Positions 21,916-30,980 of a DNA stretch of 64,000 nt are shown here, one piece after another. The notes beneath the pieces were generated by a model. It saw nothing but the letters and a program-made list of their open reading frames with translations, ran no database searches and had not been told where the DNA came from. The stretch comes from Kribbella sindirgiensis (GTDB lineage Bacteria; Actinomycetota; Actinomycetes; Propionibacteriales; Kribbellaceae): NCBI RefSeq assembly GCF_004331435.1, contig NZ_SJKA01000016.1, forward strand, positions 62,001 through 126,000. Reading direction: 5' to 3'. The translations under genes and the position numbers were made by a program. How positions within the stretch are numbered: the stretch's first letter is position 1; the number at the start of each line of letters is the position of its first letter.

Positions 21916-23116
21916 CCACCCGCTGTACGACGTACTCCGGAAGCCGGCGCTACCGCAGTACGACGACATCCGCCCCGCGGCGATCGCACAGTGCTCCTCC
22001 ACGGCCGACGTGATCGAGGCGCTCTCGTACGCCCGCTCCGCCGGTCTCCCGGTCACCCCACGCGGCGGCGGCCACTGCTTCGCCGGCCGCTCCTCCACCA
22101 CCGGCCTGATGCTCGACCTGTCCCCGCTGTCGTCCGTCTCAGTCACCGGGGCGTCGGCGACAATCGGGGCGGGAGCTCGGCTTGCCGCGGTGTACCGGGG
22201 GTTGCACGAGTACGGGCTGACGATTCCGGCCGGATGTGGGCCGACGGTCGGGATCGCGGGGTTGACCTTGGGCGGCGGGCTCGGGCTGCTCGGGCGCCGG
22301 TACGGGCTGACCTGCGATCGCCTCGTCGCCGCCACTGTCGTCCTCGCGGACGGCAACGTCCTCACGTGTGACGCGGACCGGAACCCCGACCTGTTCTGGG
22401 CCCTCCGCGGCTCCGGCGGCGGCCAGTTCGGCGTGGTCACCTCCCTGACCTTCGCCGCCGTACCGTCGCCCACCGCGACCCGCTTCAAACTCACCTGGCC
22501 ACGCAGTCACGCCGCGGAGGTGATCGCGGCCTGGCAGCTCTGGGTCCCCGACGCACCTGACGACCTCACCGCGAGCCTGACCGTCAACGCCGCCGAGGTG
22601 CAGATCTTCGGCGCCACCCTCGCCACCTTCGATCCGGGCCCTCTCGCCGCCCCCGAGATCGACCTGCGTACCGATCTCTCCTGGCCTGCGCTCAAGGCCA
22701 GCCTCTCCGAAGGCGATCCGGACACCCGCATCATCCACAGCAAGTCCGAGTTCTTCCGCACCCCGCTACCGCCGGACGCGATCACCGAGCTCCTCGGCAC
22801 CGGCTGCGACCTCAACTTCACCCCGATGGGCGGCGCCTACAACCGCGTCCCCGTCGACGCAACGGCCTTCGCGCACCGCACAGAGCGCTTTCTCCTCGAA
22901 CACGCGGGCCCCGACCGGAACGCCGTACGCCGCTCCTGGTCCATTGCCCACCCGTACGCCTCCGGGGCCGTCTACCCCAACTTCCCGGACCCCGACCTGA
23001 CCGACTGGCACACCGCCTACCACGGGCCGAACTATCCCCGCCTCCGCGACCTCAAGGCCGAGTACGACCCCGCCGGCGTGTTCCAGTTCCCCCAATCCTT
23101 AGGAGGTTCCAGATGA
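21896..23116 (+). CDS. FAD-dependent oxidoreductase, bicovalent BBE type
   Basis: A 406-residue flavoenzyme of the berberine-bridge family. PRGGGHCFAGRSS holds the histidine that links to the FAD 8-alpha carbon, and AGCGPTVGIAG holds the cysteine that links to C6, so the cofactor is probably bicovalently bound. The TLGGGLGLLGRRYG stretch binds the ADP part. The C-terminal BBE element reads YPRLRDLKAEYDPAGVFQFPQ. Such enzymes often oxidise sugars or tailor natural products. It has no signal peptide. It overlaps AraC by 20 bp and the DHFR-like gene by 4 bp. It differs from the homologue at 6831, which lacks the cysteine. Confidence 0.9.
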   Translation: MDLLGPDHPLYDVLRKPALPQYDDIRPAAIAQCSSTADVIEALSYARSAGLPVTPRGGGHCFAGRSSTTGLMLDLSPLSSVSVTGASATIGAGARLAAVYRGLHEYGLTIPAGCGPTVGIAGLTLGGGLGLLGRRYGLTCDRLVAATVVLADGNVLTCDADRNPDLFWALRGSGGGQFGVVTSLTFAAVPSPTATRFKLTWPRSHAAEVIAAWQLWVPDAPDDLTASLTVNAAEVQIFGATLATFDPGPLAAPEIDLRTDLSWPALKASLSEGDPDTRIIHSKSEFFRTPLPPDAITELLGTGCDLNFTPMGGAYNRVPVDATAFAHRTERFLLEHAGPDRNAVRRSWSIAHPYASGAVYPNFPDPDLTDWHTAYHGPNYPRLRDLKAEYDPAGVFQFPQSLGGSR

Positions 23117-23667
23117 TCCGCCTCTACATGTCCATGTCGCTCGACGGCTTCGTGGTCGGTCCCGACGACAGTCCTGAGAACCCGATGGGAGTCGGCGGGT
23201 TCCGCCTGTTCAACTGGCTCGACGACCGCAACTCCGACGGACCGAGCGGGCAGGTGGTCCGCGAGTCGCTGGCCACCGGTGCGCTGATCGCGGGTCGCCG
23301 TACGTACGAGCACGCCGGCCGCTGGAACGGCGACCACCACGACGGCGTCCCGATGTTCATTCTCACCCACCACGTCGACGACGAACCGCCGGGCAGCGCC
23401 GTCTACGTGACCGACGTCGCCGACTGCGCCGCCCGGGCGCTGGCCGCCGCCGGCGACCGCGACGTGATGGTCCACGGCGCCGGCGCCGGCCAGGCCCTCC
23501 TCCGCGCCGGTCTCCTCGACGAGCTCGAACTGCACGTCGTCAACGTGCTCCTCGGCCAGGGCCGTCGCCTCTTCGACAACCTCCCAGCCGAGTACATCGA
23601 GCTCGAACAAGTCCGCCAGCTCCCCGCCCGCGACGTCACCCACCTCCGCTACCGCGTCGTGAAATGA
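23113..23667 (+). CDS. Dihydrofolate reductase-like (RibD C-terminal) protein
   Basis: A 184-residue NADPH-binding reductase fold. It has YMSMSLDGFVVGPDD at the N-terminus, LIAGRRTYEHAGRW in the cofactor site, VMVHGAGAGQALLRAGLLDELELHVV and the closing LLGQGRRLFD. These are typical of the YyaP/YwjB group of DHFR-like proteins rather than of true folate enzymes. The start is strongly supported by AGGAGG at 23101-23106, seven nucleotides upstream. The ATG overlaps the stop of the FAD oxidoreductase, so the two are co-translated. Confidence 0.9.
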   Translation: MIRLYMSMSLDGFVVGPDDSPENPMGVGGFRLFNWLDDRNSDGPSGQVVRESLATGALIAGRRTYEHAGRWNGDHHDGVPMFILTHHVDDEPPGSAVYVTDVADCAARALAAAGDRDVMVHGAGAGQALLRAGLLDELELHVVNVLLGQGRRLFDNLPAEYIELEQVRQLPARDVTHLRYRVVK

Positions 23668-23773
23668 CCCCCGAGAAAGCCCAGCTGCTCGAGGTAGCCG
23701 CCCGTCTTGATGGTGGAGGCGGGAGTTGGTTCCGCCCAAGCACCTCCGCCGCACTGCCTGTCGTCGTGTGTCG

Positions 23774-23832
23774 TCTTTGTGCACGGCTCGACCACGAAAC
23801 CGGCCCGGGAATGGTTGGTGGGTGCACAAAGA
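23774..23832. repeat. 11-bp inverted repeat between convergent genes
   Basis: TCTTTGTGCAC (23774-23784) and GTGCACAAAGA (23822-23832) are exact inverted copies separated by 37 nt. They lie in the 182-bp gap between convergent genes, so this may be a terminator or a small decayed element. The rest of the gap holds no gene I can support. Confidence 0.4.
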
Positions 23833-23849
23833 TGCCTTCGGCAGACCGG

Positions 23850-24464
23850 TTAGAGCCAGGCCGGAAGAGGCTCTGCGGGCTCGCCGTCCGGTCCCGTGAC
23901 GTCAGCGTACGAACGGCCGGCCAGGTAGGCGGCGATCTCGGAGACCGGGCCGTGGACCTCTGGTACGTCGCCGCGCTGCGTGCGGATGTCTGCGCACAGC
24001 GCCTCGAGGAAGTCGGCCGGGAGATCGGCGAACGTGATCCCCGCGCCGAAGTCGACGGCGTGGATGAGAACCTCGCGAGACCGCATCCACCGGATCTCGG
24101 ACGCCGGGATCGGGGCGCCGCGCGAGGTCCGGACCTGCGTCCGCCACTGCTCGTCCGTCAACGTCGCCATCGCCGCCGCGAGCCCGGCCGCCGACTCGTC
24201 GAACCAGTCCCGCAGCTCGCCTGCCGGTCGCGCGGTGGCCTGCTCGATATCCGCGTTCCGCGCCTCGGCGGACGGATACATCGGCCGTTCCTCGCCGGTG
24301 CGGGCCCAGTGCACCAGGTTCCCCAGCGCCTCGGCGTTCAGCGACAGGTGGGCCGCAACATGCCGCCGCGACCAGCCCGGCAGCGACGACGGCGCCTCCA
24401 GGTCACCGAGTGCTCCGCGGCACAGCGCCGTACCTTCGTCGATCCACTCCAGAACGCGCTCCAT
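23850..24464 (-). CDS. Maleylpyruvate isomerase-type (DinB fold) mycothiol-linked protein
   Basis: A 204-residue protein of the MDMPI N-terminal/DinB superfamily. A metal-binding histidine is visible in RRHVAAHLSLNAEAL and a second in REVLIHAVDFGAG; the LPGWSRRHVAAHL signature is characteristic. In mycothiol-containing actinomycetes, members act as mycothiol-dependent isomerases or transferases, but most are of unknown substrate. The ATG at 24464 follows TACGTT (24471-24476) by 6 nt with no ribosome binding site, implying a leaderless message. A longer frame to 24791 runs antisense into the next gene and was rejected. Confidence 0.88.
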   Translation of the reverse strand: MERVLEWIDEGTALCRGALGDLEAPSSLPGWSRRHVAAHLSLNAEALGNLVHWARTGEERPMYPSAEARNADIEQATARPAGELRDWFDESAAGLAAAMATLTDEQWRTQVRTSRGAPIPASEIRWMRSREVLIHAVDFGAGITFADLPADFLEALCADIRTQRGDVPEVHGPVSEIAAYLAGRSYADVTGPDGEPAEPLPAWL

Positions 24465-24549
24465 GAGGCGAACGTAGCCGACCACGGCGCGGGTTCTTGC
24501 AGCGGTGCGGTGTTGTGGTGAGACTGACCCCCATGGAGGGGACCCGCGC

Positions 24550-25764
24550 GTGGTGACGACGATCGGAGTAGTAGGACCGTCGGACCTGGTCACCTCCACC
24601 AGCCGCATCATCAAGGGACTGCGCGGCGTCGAGGTGGTCCCGCTGCGGTACCGCCGGGAGACCGACACGCCCAAGGTGATGGCCGACGCGCCGGGCAGCG
24701 TCGACGCGTGGCTGTTCACCGGCGTCGTCCCGTACCAGATCGCCGCCGCGCAGGACCTCCTGGACCGCCCGGCCGCGCACGTCGAGTACACCGGCGCGAC
24801 GCTGATGCGCGCCCTGGTCCAACTGCTCCGCGAGGGTCACGACGTGACGTCGCTCAGCATCGACGTACTCGACGAGGCCGATGTCCGGGAGACGTTCGAC
24901 GAGGTCGGGCTCCCGATGCGCGGTGTCCGTGTCCTGCCGTACCGGCCGGGTCTCAGCCTCGACGAGATCGTCGAGTTCCACCACGAGGCCGGCGCGACCG
25001 TCGCGATCACCTGTCTGCGGTCGGCGTACGAGAAGCTCCGGACCGAGCAGACCACGCTGCGTCTCGCTCCGTCGGTGCACTCGGTACGGGCCGCGGTCAA
25101 CAGGTTGCTCCTGGTTCACGACGCTTTGCGCAGTGACGATGCGCAGATCGCGCTCGGCCTGGTCGAGATGTCGCCGGACGCAGAGAGCGCTCTCCAGCGC
25201 GAAGCGGGCTCACTCGGCGGCAGCGTCATCCGGTACGACGACAAGCGGTGGCTCGTGGTGGCCACCCGCGGACCGCTCGAACAAGCAACCGCGGCGTTCA
25301 CGGAACTCGGCATGCTGACCCGGTTGAAGGAGCAGTTCGGGCCGGTCCGGATCGGGTTCGGCATCGGCGGGTCCGGGACCGAGACCGAGGCGCTGGCCCG
25401 CCGGGCACTCGGCCGCGCGAAGACCGCCGGACGGACGGCGGCCGTCGTGTCGCTGCGCAACGACATCGATCTCGTGCTGGTCGGCGGCGCGCCGCCACGC
25501 GCCCAGCAGCGCTCGAAACTACAGCTGCTCGCGCAACGCGCCGGCCTCTCGAAGGCAACGCTCGAACGGCTCCAGGAGCTGGTCCGCGCCACTCCCGAGG
25601 ACGGTTTGACCACGCGCTCCGTGGCCGATTACCTCGGCATCCAGCCGCGGACCGCGCGCCGCGTCCTGAACCGCCTCGAGCGCGCCGGACTGGCCGATGC
25701 CACCGGCACCCAGCTCGGCACCGGCAGCGGCCGCCCGCTCGTCGTTTATCGCGTTCATCTCTGA
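24550..25764 (+). CDS. Putative transcriptional regulator, sensor domain plus C-terminal winged helix
   Basis: A 404-residue protein I do not recognise by name. Residues 1-190 resemble a periplasmic-binding/PrpR-like ligand domain (TTIGVVGPSDLVTSTSRII, LFTGVVPYQIAA, GATVAITCLRSAYEKL). About 200-325 look like a GGDEF- or GTP-cyclohydrolase-III-like fold (FGIGGSGTETEALARRALGRAKTAGR) without a GGDEF catalytic motif. The C-terminus, about 335-400, is a winged HTH (LTTRSVADYLGIQPRTARRVLNRLERAGLA). Start GTG has GGAGGG nine nucleotides upstream; the adjacent in-frame GTG at 24553 is also possible. It is immediately upstream of and co-oriented with the propeller operon and is the best candidate for its controller. 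One alternative annotation would be GTP-cyclohydrolase-like. Confidence 0.75.
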   Translation: MVTTIGVVGPSDLVTSTSRIIKGLRGVEVVPLRYRRETDTPKVMADAPGSVDAWLFTGVVPYQIAAAQDLLDRPAAHVEYTGATLMRALVQLLREGHDVTSLSIDVLDEADVRETFDEVGLPMRGVRVLPYRPGLSLDEIVEFHHEAGATVAITCLRSAYEKLRTEQTTLRLAPSVHSVRAAVNRLLLVHDALRSDDAQIALGLVEMSPDAESALQREAGSLGGSVIRYDDKRWLVVATRGPLEQATAAFTELGMLTRLKEQFGPVRIGFGIGGSGTETEALARRALGRAKTAGRTAAVVSLRNDIDLVLVGGAPPRAQQRSKLQLLAQRAGLSKATLERLQELVRATPEDGLTTRSVADYLGIQPRTARRVLNRLERAGLADATGTQLGTGSGRPLVVYRVHL

Positions 25765-25779
25765 TTGTTTCCCGAACGG

Positions 25780-25809
25780 TTGACGCACTGACGCACGTCC
25801 GGCTAATTT
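25780..25809 (+). promoter_or_regulatory. Strong promoter with tandem 8-bp repeat
   Basis: TTGACG (25780-25785), an 18-nt spacer and TAATTT (25804-25809) match the housekeeping sigma consensus well. TGACGCAC occurs twice in direct tandem at 25781-25788 and 25789-25796, covering the -35 and spacer. This is a likely binding site for a regulator, possibly the one encoded just upstream. The leader to the GTG at 25853 would be about 36 nt. Confidence 0.65.
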
Positions 25810-25852
25810 CAGCCATGACCGTAATTCGGTGCGTACTGTCCCGGGAGGCCTT

Positions 25853-27790
25853 GTGGACAAGCGATTCGCACGGGGATTGATCGTTGCTCTGGTCATCTGC
25901 GCAGGTTTGGTGAGCGTTTCTGCTCCGGCCGACGCCACTATTCCGGTCGGGACCGAAACTCCGACCGTCACCAGCCTCGGTCCGGCGTCCGCCGTGACCT
26001 CGACCAGCGTCGCCGAGCAGGTCGGTGACCGGATCTGGACCATCACCTCCGGCGTCGCACCCGTCCAGGTCGGCGCGTTCGACCCGGTCGGCAAGACCGT
26101 CGACCGCAAGTTCTCCCTGCCGACCGGCGCCGGGGCGTGGGCGATGACCCATATCGGCACCGACCTGTACATCGGCCTCTACACCCCCGGTGACGTCTAC
26201 AAGGTCGACACGACGACCGGCACCGCGGCCAAGGTCGCGCAGTTCGGCTCGTTCGTCTGGTCGATCGCCGCCACCCCGGACGGCAAGATCGTCGCCGGGA
26301 CCTATCCGGACGGCGCGGTGCACGAATACGACCCGGCCACCGGCGCCACGAGGTCGTACGGCGCCGCCATCGCCGGCGAGCAGTACGTCCGCAGCATCGC
26401 CGCCGACGCCACCACGATCTACGCCGGCGTCGGCACGAAGGCGCACCTGATCGCCATCGACCGCGCGACCGGCGACCGGCGCGACGTGCTGCCCGCCAAG
26501 TACGCGGACCGTACGTTCGTCGCCACGCTCGCGCTCGACGGGACGAAACTCGCCGCGGGCCTCTCCCCCACCGGCACGATGCTCGTCTTCGACACCACGG
26601 ACCTGAGCAACCCGGTCGAGGTACAGACACCCGGCGGCGACCAGTACGTCACCGCGATCACCTTGAGCGGCGCTGACGTCTACCTCGGCACACGCCCGTC
26701 CGGCACGCTCTACCGGTACCGCGACAACGCGCTGACGCGCCTCGGTTCGCCGTACGACGGTGCGTACTTCAACCGGATCTTCGTCGAGGGTTCGACCATA
26801 CGGGCCGAGCTGACCAGCCAGGTCGTCGACTTCGACGAGGCGAGCGGGACGTTCAGCGGCACCGACCTGGGTCAGGCCGGGCTGCCACCTGCGCCCGAGC
26901 AGCCGATGGCGATCGCCGCGACGCCCACGTCCGTGCTGGTCAGTGGCAAGGCGGGCATCCAGGTCCATGACCTCGCGACCGGCGCCAGCACCCGGACCTT
27001 CCTGCCCGGCGAGGCCAAGACCATGACGCCGGTCGGCCGGCAGGTGTACCTCGGTGTGTACACGCTGGCCCGTCTCTGGCAGATGGAACCGGACGGCACC
27101 GGCCTGCACGAATTCGGCCGGATCGGCAACGAGCAGACCCGCCCGACCGACGCCGCGTACGACGCCCGCTCACAAACGTGGCTGCTCTCCACCGAGCCCG
27201 ACTACGGCAAGTACGACGGCACGCTCGTCGAGCAACACCTCGACACCGGTCAGCTCGAGGTGCACCGCGGCGTCCTCCCGCACCAGTCGGTCCGTTCGGT
27301 GACGACCGCGGACGGAATCGCGTACCTCGGCGGCGCGACCCGGAACAGCCTCGGCACCGACCCGATTCTGCCCGAGGCGACCGTTGTCGCGTTCGACCAG
27401 CGCCGCAACCAGGTGTTGTGGGAGACCGCCGCGCTTGCCGGAGCACAGAGTTACAGCGCCGTCGCGCAGTACCGCGGCCGTCTGTACGTGACCACCGACG
27501 ACGGCCGCCTCGCAGTCCTCGACCCGCGCACCGGCACCCTCGTCGCCGGCGCCACGCTCGGCACCAGTCAGAGTCGACTGACAATCGCACGCTCCGGCCT
27601 GTACGGGACGGACAGCAAACGTGTCTTCAAGATCACGCCGACCACCACCGGAGCCCCGACCGTGAGCACCGTGGTCGACGGGCTCGCCTCGCAGATCTAC
27701 GGCTACCCGCTCATCACCACGTCGCACGACGGCGCGGCGCTCTACACGATCAAGGGCCGCGACCTCGTCCGCATCGGAGGGCTCCGATGA
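25853..27790 (+). CDS. Secreted beta-propeller protein (Sec signal)
   Basis: A 645-residue exported protein. The signal peptide is VDKRFARGLIVALVICAG followed by a likely cut after SAPADA. The mature part is almost entirely repeats of about 40-50 residues with pattern LYIGLYTPGDVYKVDTTTG, VAGTYPDGAVHEYDPATG, VYLGTRPSGTLYRY, which is typical of a WD40/YVTN/PQQ-like propeller, perhaps two propellers in tandem. No catalytic motif is evident; it probably binds a ligand or glycan. The GTG start follows GGGAGG by a short 4-nt spacer; an upstream in-frame GTG at 25829 lacks a ribosome binding site. The stop overlaps the next gene (ATGA). Its paralogue follows directly. Confidence 0.85.
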   Translation: MDKRFARGLIVALVICAGLVSVSAPADATIPVGTETPTVTSLGPASAVTSTSVAEQVGDRIWTITSGVAPVQVGAFDPVGKTVDRKFSLPTGAGAWAMTHIGTDLYIGLYTPGDVYKVDTTTGTAAKVAQFGSFVWSIAATPDGKIVAGTYPDGAVHEYDPATGATRSYGAAIAGEQYVRSIAADATTIYAGVGTKAHLIAIDRATGDRRDVLPAKYADRTFVATLALDGTKLAAGLSPTGTMLVFDTTDLSNPVEVQTPGGDQYVTAITLSGADVYLGTRPSGTLYRYRDNALTRLGSPYDGAYFNRIFVEGSTIRAELTSQVVDFDEASGTFSGTDLGQAGLPPAPEQPMAIAATPTSVLVSGKAGIQVHDLATGASTRTFLPGEAKTMTPVGRQVYLGVYTLARLWQMEPDGTGLHEFGRIGNEQTRPTDAAYDARSQTWLLSTEPDYGKYDGTLVEQHLDTGQLEVHRGVLPHQSVRSVTTADGIAYLGGATRNSLGTDPILPEATVVAFDQRRNQVLWETAALAGAQSYSAVAQYRGRLYVTTDDGRLAVLDPRTGTLVAGATLGTSQSRLTIARSGLYGTDSKRVFKITPTTTGAPTVSTVVDGLASQIYGYPLITTSHDGAALYTIKGRDLVRIGGLR

Positions 27791-29733
27791 TCATCTCCCG
27801 CCGTACCGCTCTCGCCGGCGCCCTGGCCACCGGCGCGCTGACTGCTCTCCCCACCACTGCTCACGCGGAGGACGGACCCATCGACGGTTCAACCCTGCCC
27901 ACTTCCGGCCCCGCGGTCGTGACGGCCGCCGTCGTTGCGATGGCGGTGCTCGACGGTCATGCGTACGTGATCAGCCGCGGCATCGTGCCGCCCCGGCTGA
28001 CCGAGGTCGATCTGACCACCCGCCGCGTGACCAGGACGGTCGAGCTGCCGACCGGCGAAGGCGGCTGGGGCATCACGGTTGCCGCCGGCAAGGTCTACTG
28101 CGGGCTCTATCCGACCGCCGACGTCTACTGCTTCGACCCGGCCGACGGATCCGTGGTCCACGTCGGAGCGCTCGCCGGTCCCGGCGGATTTGTCTGGGAC
28201 ATGACGACGGCACCCGACGGCCAGGTGTTCGCGGTCAGCTACCCGAACGGCGCGGTCTGGCAGATCGATCCCGCGACCAACGCGGCCACACGGCTCGGAG
28301 CCCCGGTCGCCGGAGCGCAGTACGGCCGCTATGTCGGGGCCGCAGGCAACTACGTGTACGCCGGGATCTACACGCCGGCGCAGGTGGTCGGGTACGACCG
28401 GAGTACCGGGGTCTTCCGCGACCTCACGCCCGAGACGTCCCGTGGACAGAACTTCGGCCCGTTCGCGGGCGCCGGCGACCGGATCTACGTCGGCAGCAGC
28501 CGCGCGTTGCTGAACATGGCGCTCGACGGCAGCGACGTACGGGCTGTGCCGCTACCCGAGGGCCAGTCCAGCGTCGACGCGATCACGGTCGCCGCGGACG
28601 GTACGGCGTACCTGACGACCCGGACGTCGGGGACGGTTTGGTCGTGCGGACCGGAGGACACCAGCCTCACCGCGGTGGCGACGCCCGCGCCGTCGGACGA
28701 GCATCGCCGTCTCGTGATGCTCGACGCGAGCACGCTGCTCGGCGCGACCGGGTCCGGCGTCCTGTGGTGGCTCGACGTCGCGACCGGTGAGTTCGAACTG
28801 CTCGATCTCGTCGACGCCGGGTTCACGCCCGCGCCGGACAAGCCGCAGTCGATCGTGATCGGCGACCCGCATCTGTACGTCGGCGGGCACTGGGTGGTCA
28901 CCGAGCACGCGATCGACACCGGCGTCACGCGCCGCCTCCGCGTCGCGGGTGAGGCCAAGACGCTGAACTGGGTACGGGGCGAGCTGTACTCCGCCCTGTA
29001 CCCGAGCACCGAGGTGGTCCGGATCAACCCGCGCACCAAAGAGGTGCACAGCTTCGGCAAGATCGGTCACGAGCAGATCCGGCCGTGGCAGGCCGCGTAC
29101 GACCCGAAGTCGAAGCTGCTCGCGATCGCGTCCGCACCAGGCACCGGGAAGCTGACCGGCGCACTGACCTTGCTCGACGTACGCACCGGTGAACTCGACG
29201 TGCGTTTCGGCGTGCTCCCCGATCAGGGCCTGCTGTCGGTCTCGATCGTCGACGGCATCGCGTACGTCGGCGGGGACGTGGTGGGCGGCGGTGGCGTCCC
29301 GCCGACCCGCACCTCGGCCTCGATCGCGGCATTCGACCTGTGCCGTCGCGAACTGCTCTGGACCGCGGAGCCGCTCGCCGGGGAGCGCTCCATCCAGAGC
29401 GTCGCCGTCCACGACGGCATCCTGTACGGCGTCCTGAAGCGCACCAGCGGCGGCTGGTTCACGTACGACCTGCGCACGGGCGCCGTCGTCCGCGGCGCGA
29501 ACAAGCTGTCCGGGTACGGCCAGATCCACACTGACCGCACCGGCGTCTACTGTGAAACGAACTTCGGCGGGAACCTGTACCAGCTGGGCCCGGGCCTCAG
29601 CAGTGCGAAGCTGCTCGTGAACAAGCTCGGCGACGGGTGGTACACCGTGCCGCAGCTGACCCCGGTGCCTGGCGTCCGGCACAGCGTCTGGGGCCTGGCC
29701 GACCGCGATCTCGTCCAACTGCCGTTGCCCTAA
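27787..29733 (+). CDS. Secreted beta-propeller protein (Tat signal)
   Basis: A 648-residue paralogue of the preceding protein. The N-terminus is a Tat signal, SRRTALAGALATGALTALPT with a likely AHA cleavage site. Propeller repeats match its neighbour in order: KVYCGLYPTADVYCFDPADG, VFAVSYPNGAVWQIDPATN, YVYAGIYTPAQVVGYDRSTG and, near the end, SFGKIGHEQIRPWQAAYD against FGRIGNEQTRPTDAAYD. Tat export implies folding in the cytoplasm, perhaps with a cofactor. No active-site motif is evident. Its start overlaps the previous stop codon. A gap of 14 bp separates it from the aminotransferase gene. Confidence 0.85.
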   Translation: MIISRRTALAGALATGALTALPTTAHAEDGPIDGSTLPTSGPAVVTAAVVAMAVLDGHAYVISRGIVPPRLTEVDLTTRRVTRTVELPTGEGGWGITVAAGKVYCGLYPTADVYCFDPADGSVVHVGALAGPGGFVWDMTTAPDGQVFAVSYPNGAVWQIDPATNAATRLGAPVAGAQYGRYVGAAGNYVYAGIYTPAQVVGYDRSTGVFRDLTPETSRGQNFGPFAGAGDRIYVGSSRALLNMALDGSDVRAVPLPEGQSSVDAITVAADGTAYLTTRTSGTVWSCGPEDTSLTAVATPAPSDEHRRLVMLDASTLLGATGSGVLWWLDVATGEFELLDLVDAGFTPAPDKPQSIVIGDPHLYVGGHWVVTEHAIDTGVTRRLRVAGEAKTLNWVRGELYSALYPSTEVVRINPRTKEVHSFGKIGHEQIRPWQAAYDPKSKLLAIASAPGTGKLTGALTLLDVRTGELDVRFGVLPDQGLLSVSIVDGIAYVGGDVVGGGGVPPTRTSASIAAFDLCRRELLWTAEPLAGERSIQSVAVHDGILYGVLKRTSGGWFTYDLRTGAVVRGANKLSGYGQIHTDRTGVYCETNFGGNLYQLGPGLSSAKLLVNKLGDGWYTVPQLTPVPGVRHSVWGLADRDLVQLPLP

Positions 29734-29747
29734 GCAAAGGATTCCTG

Positions 29748-30980
29748 ATGGAGAACAGTCAGCTCGCCCGTGACGGCGGGACGCCGGTCCGCACGGAGCC
29801 GCTGCCGTCGGTGATGAACGCCAGCGGCCGGCGCTTCGGCGACGACGAGGTCAAGGCGGTCGAGCGAGTGCTGCGCAGCGGCATGCTCTCGGCCACCTGG
29901 GGAACGGAGGTTCCCGCGCTCGAGCTGGAGTTCGCGTCGCTGCTCGGCGCCGGGCACGCGGTCGCCTGCAGTTCGGGAACGGCGGCGCTGCACCTGGCCG
30001 TCGCCGCCGTGAACCCGGATCCCGGCGACGAGATCATCACCACGCCGATCAGCGACATGGGTACCGTGTTCCCGATCCTCATGCAGAACGCCGTACCGGT
30101 GTTCGCGGACGTCGACCCGATCACCGGAAACCTGACGCCCGAGACCGTGGCCGCCGCGATCACCCCGCGCACGAAGGCCGTCATCGTCGTACACCTGTTC
30201 GGGAAGCCGGCCGCCGTCCGGGAGTTGCGCGCGCTCTGCGACCAGCACGGGATCCTGCTGATCGAGGACTGCGCGCAGGCATACCTCGCGCCGGTCGGCG
30301 ACACGTACGTCGGCCGGATCGGCCACATCGGGTGCTTCAGCCTGCAACAGACCAAGCACATCAGCGCCGGCGACGGCGGTCTCGCGGTCACCGACGACGC
30401 GCAACGCGCCCGCCGGATGCGGTTGTTCGCGGACAAGGGCTGGCCGCGGGACACCGACGAGCGGACCTACCTGTTCCTCGCGCTCAACTACCGCATGACC
30501 GAACTCGTCGCCTCGGTCACGCGCGCGCAGCTCAACCGGCTGCGCGGCGTCGTCCAGGATCGTCGTACGGCGGCGCTCCGGGCAACCGCAGGGATCGCGG
30601 ACCTGGCCGGGGTCACAGCCCCGCCGGACGGGCAGGACCACGTGTACTGGCAGTACCCGCTCATCATCTCCGAGGCGGCCGGCGACATGCGTGAATGGGC
30701 CGCGGCGCTGACCGCCGAGGGCATCCCGGCGAACGGCGGCTACCTGACCAGCCCGCTGTACGCCGCACCTGCGGTCCGCGAGCGGATCACCTACGGCCAG
30801 TCCGGGTTCCCGCTGCGGGACGTCTCGTACCCGGTCGGGTTGTGCCCGAACGCAGAGGAACTCATCGACCGGAAGCTGCTCGTCCTCGCCTGGAACGAGA
30901 ACTACACCGAGTCCGACGTCGACGACATCGTCGCCGCGATCCGCAAGGTCCACAACGCCCTGTCCCGGAAGGCATCATGA
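29748..30980 (+). CDS. DegT/DnrJ/EryC1/StrS family PLP aminotransferase
   Basis: A 410-residue sugar-aminotransferase-fold protein. Visible motifs are SGMLSATWGTEVPALE, ACSSGTAALHLAV (phosphate cup), EIITTPISDMGTV, the Asp of LLIEDCAQAY, and the Schiff-base lysine Lys203 in FSLQQTKHISAGDGG. Relatives transaminate nucleotide-linked keto sugars or act as dehydratases; the retained lysine and Asp favour a PLP transaminase. Substrates are unknown, and no sugar-nucleotide enzyme is beside it. The ATG has AAAGGA six nucleotides upstream. The stop overlaps the next start (ATGA). Confidence 0.9.
   Translation: MENSQLARDGGTPVRTEPLPSVMNASGRRFGDDEVKAVERVLRSGMLSATWGTEVPALELEFASLLGAGHAVACSSGTAALHLAVAAVNPDPGDEIITTPISDMGTVFPILMQNAVPVFADVDPITGNLTPETVAAAITPRTKAVIVVHLFGKPAAVRELRALCDQHGILLIEDCAQAYLAPVGDTYVGRIGHIGCFSLQQTKHISAGDGGLAVTDDAQRARRMRLFADKGWPRDTDERTYLFLALNYRMTELVASVTRAQLNRLRGVVQDRRTAALRATAGIADLAGVTAPPDGQDHVYWQYPLIISEAAGDMREWAAALTAEGIPANGGYLTSPLYAAPAVRERITYGQSGFPLRDVSYPVGLCPNAEELIDRKLLVLAWNENYTESDVDDIVAAIRKVHNALSRKAS

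Noticed and set aside
23664-24521. Plus-strand frame opposite the MDMPI gene
   Set aside because: Shadow composition and antisense to a recognisable protein.
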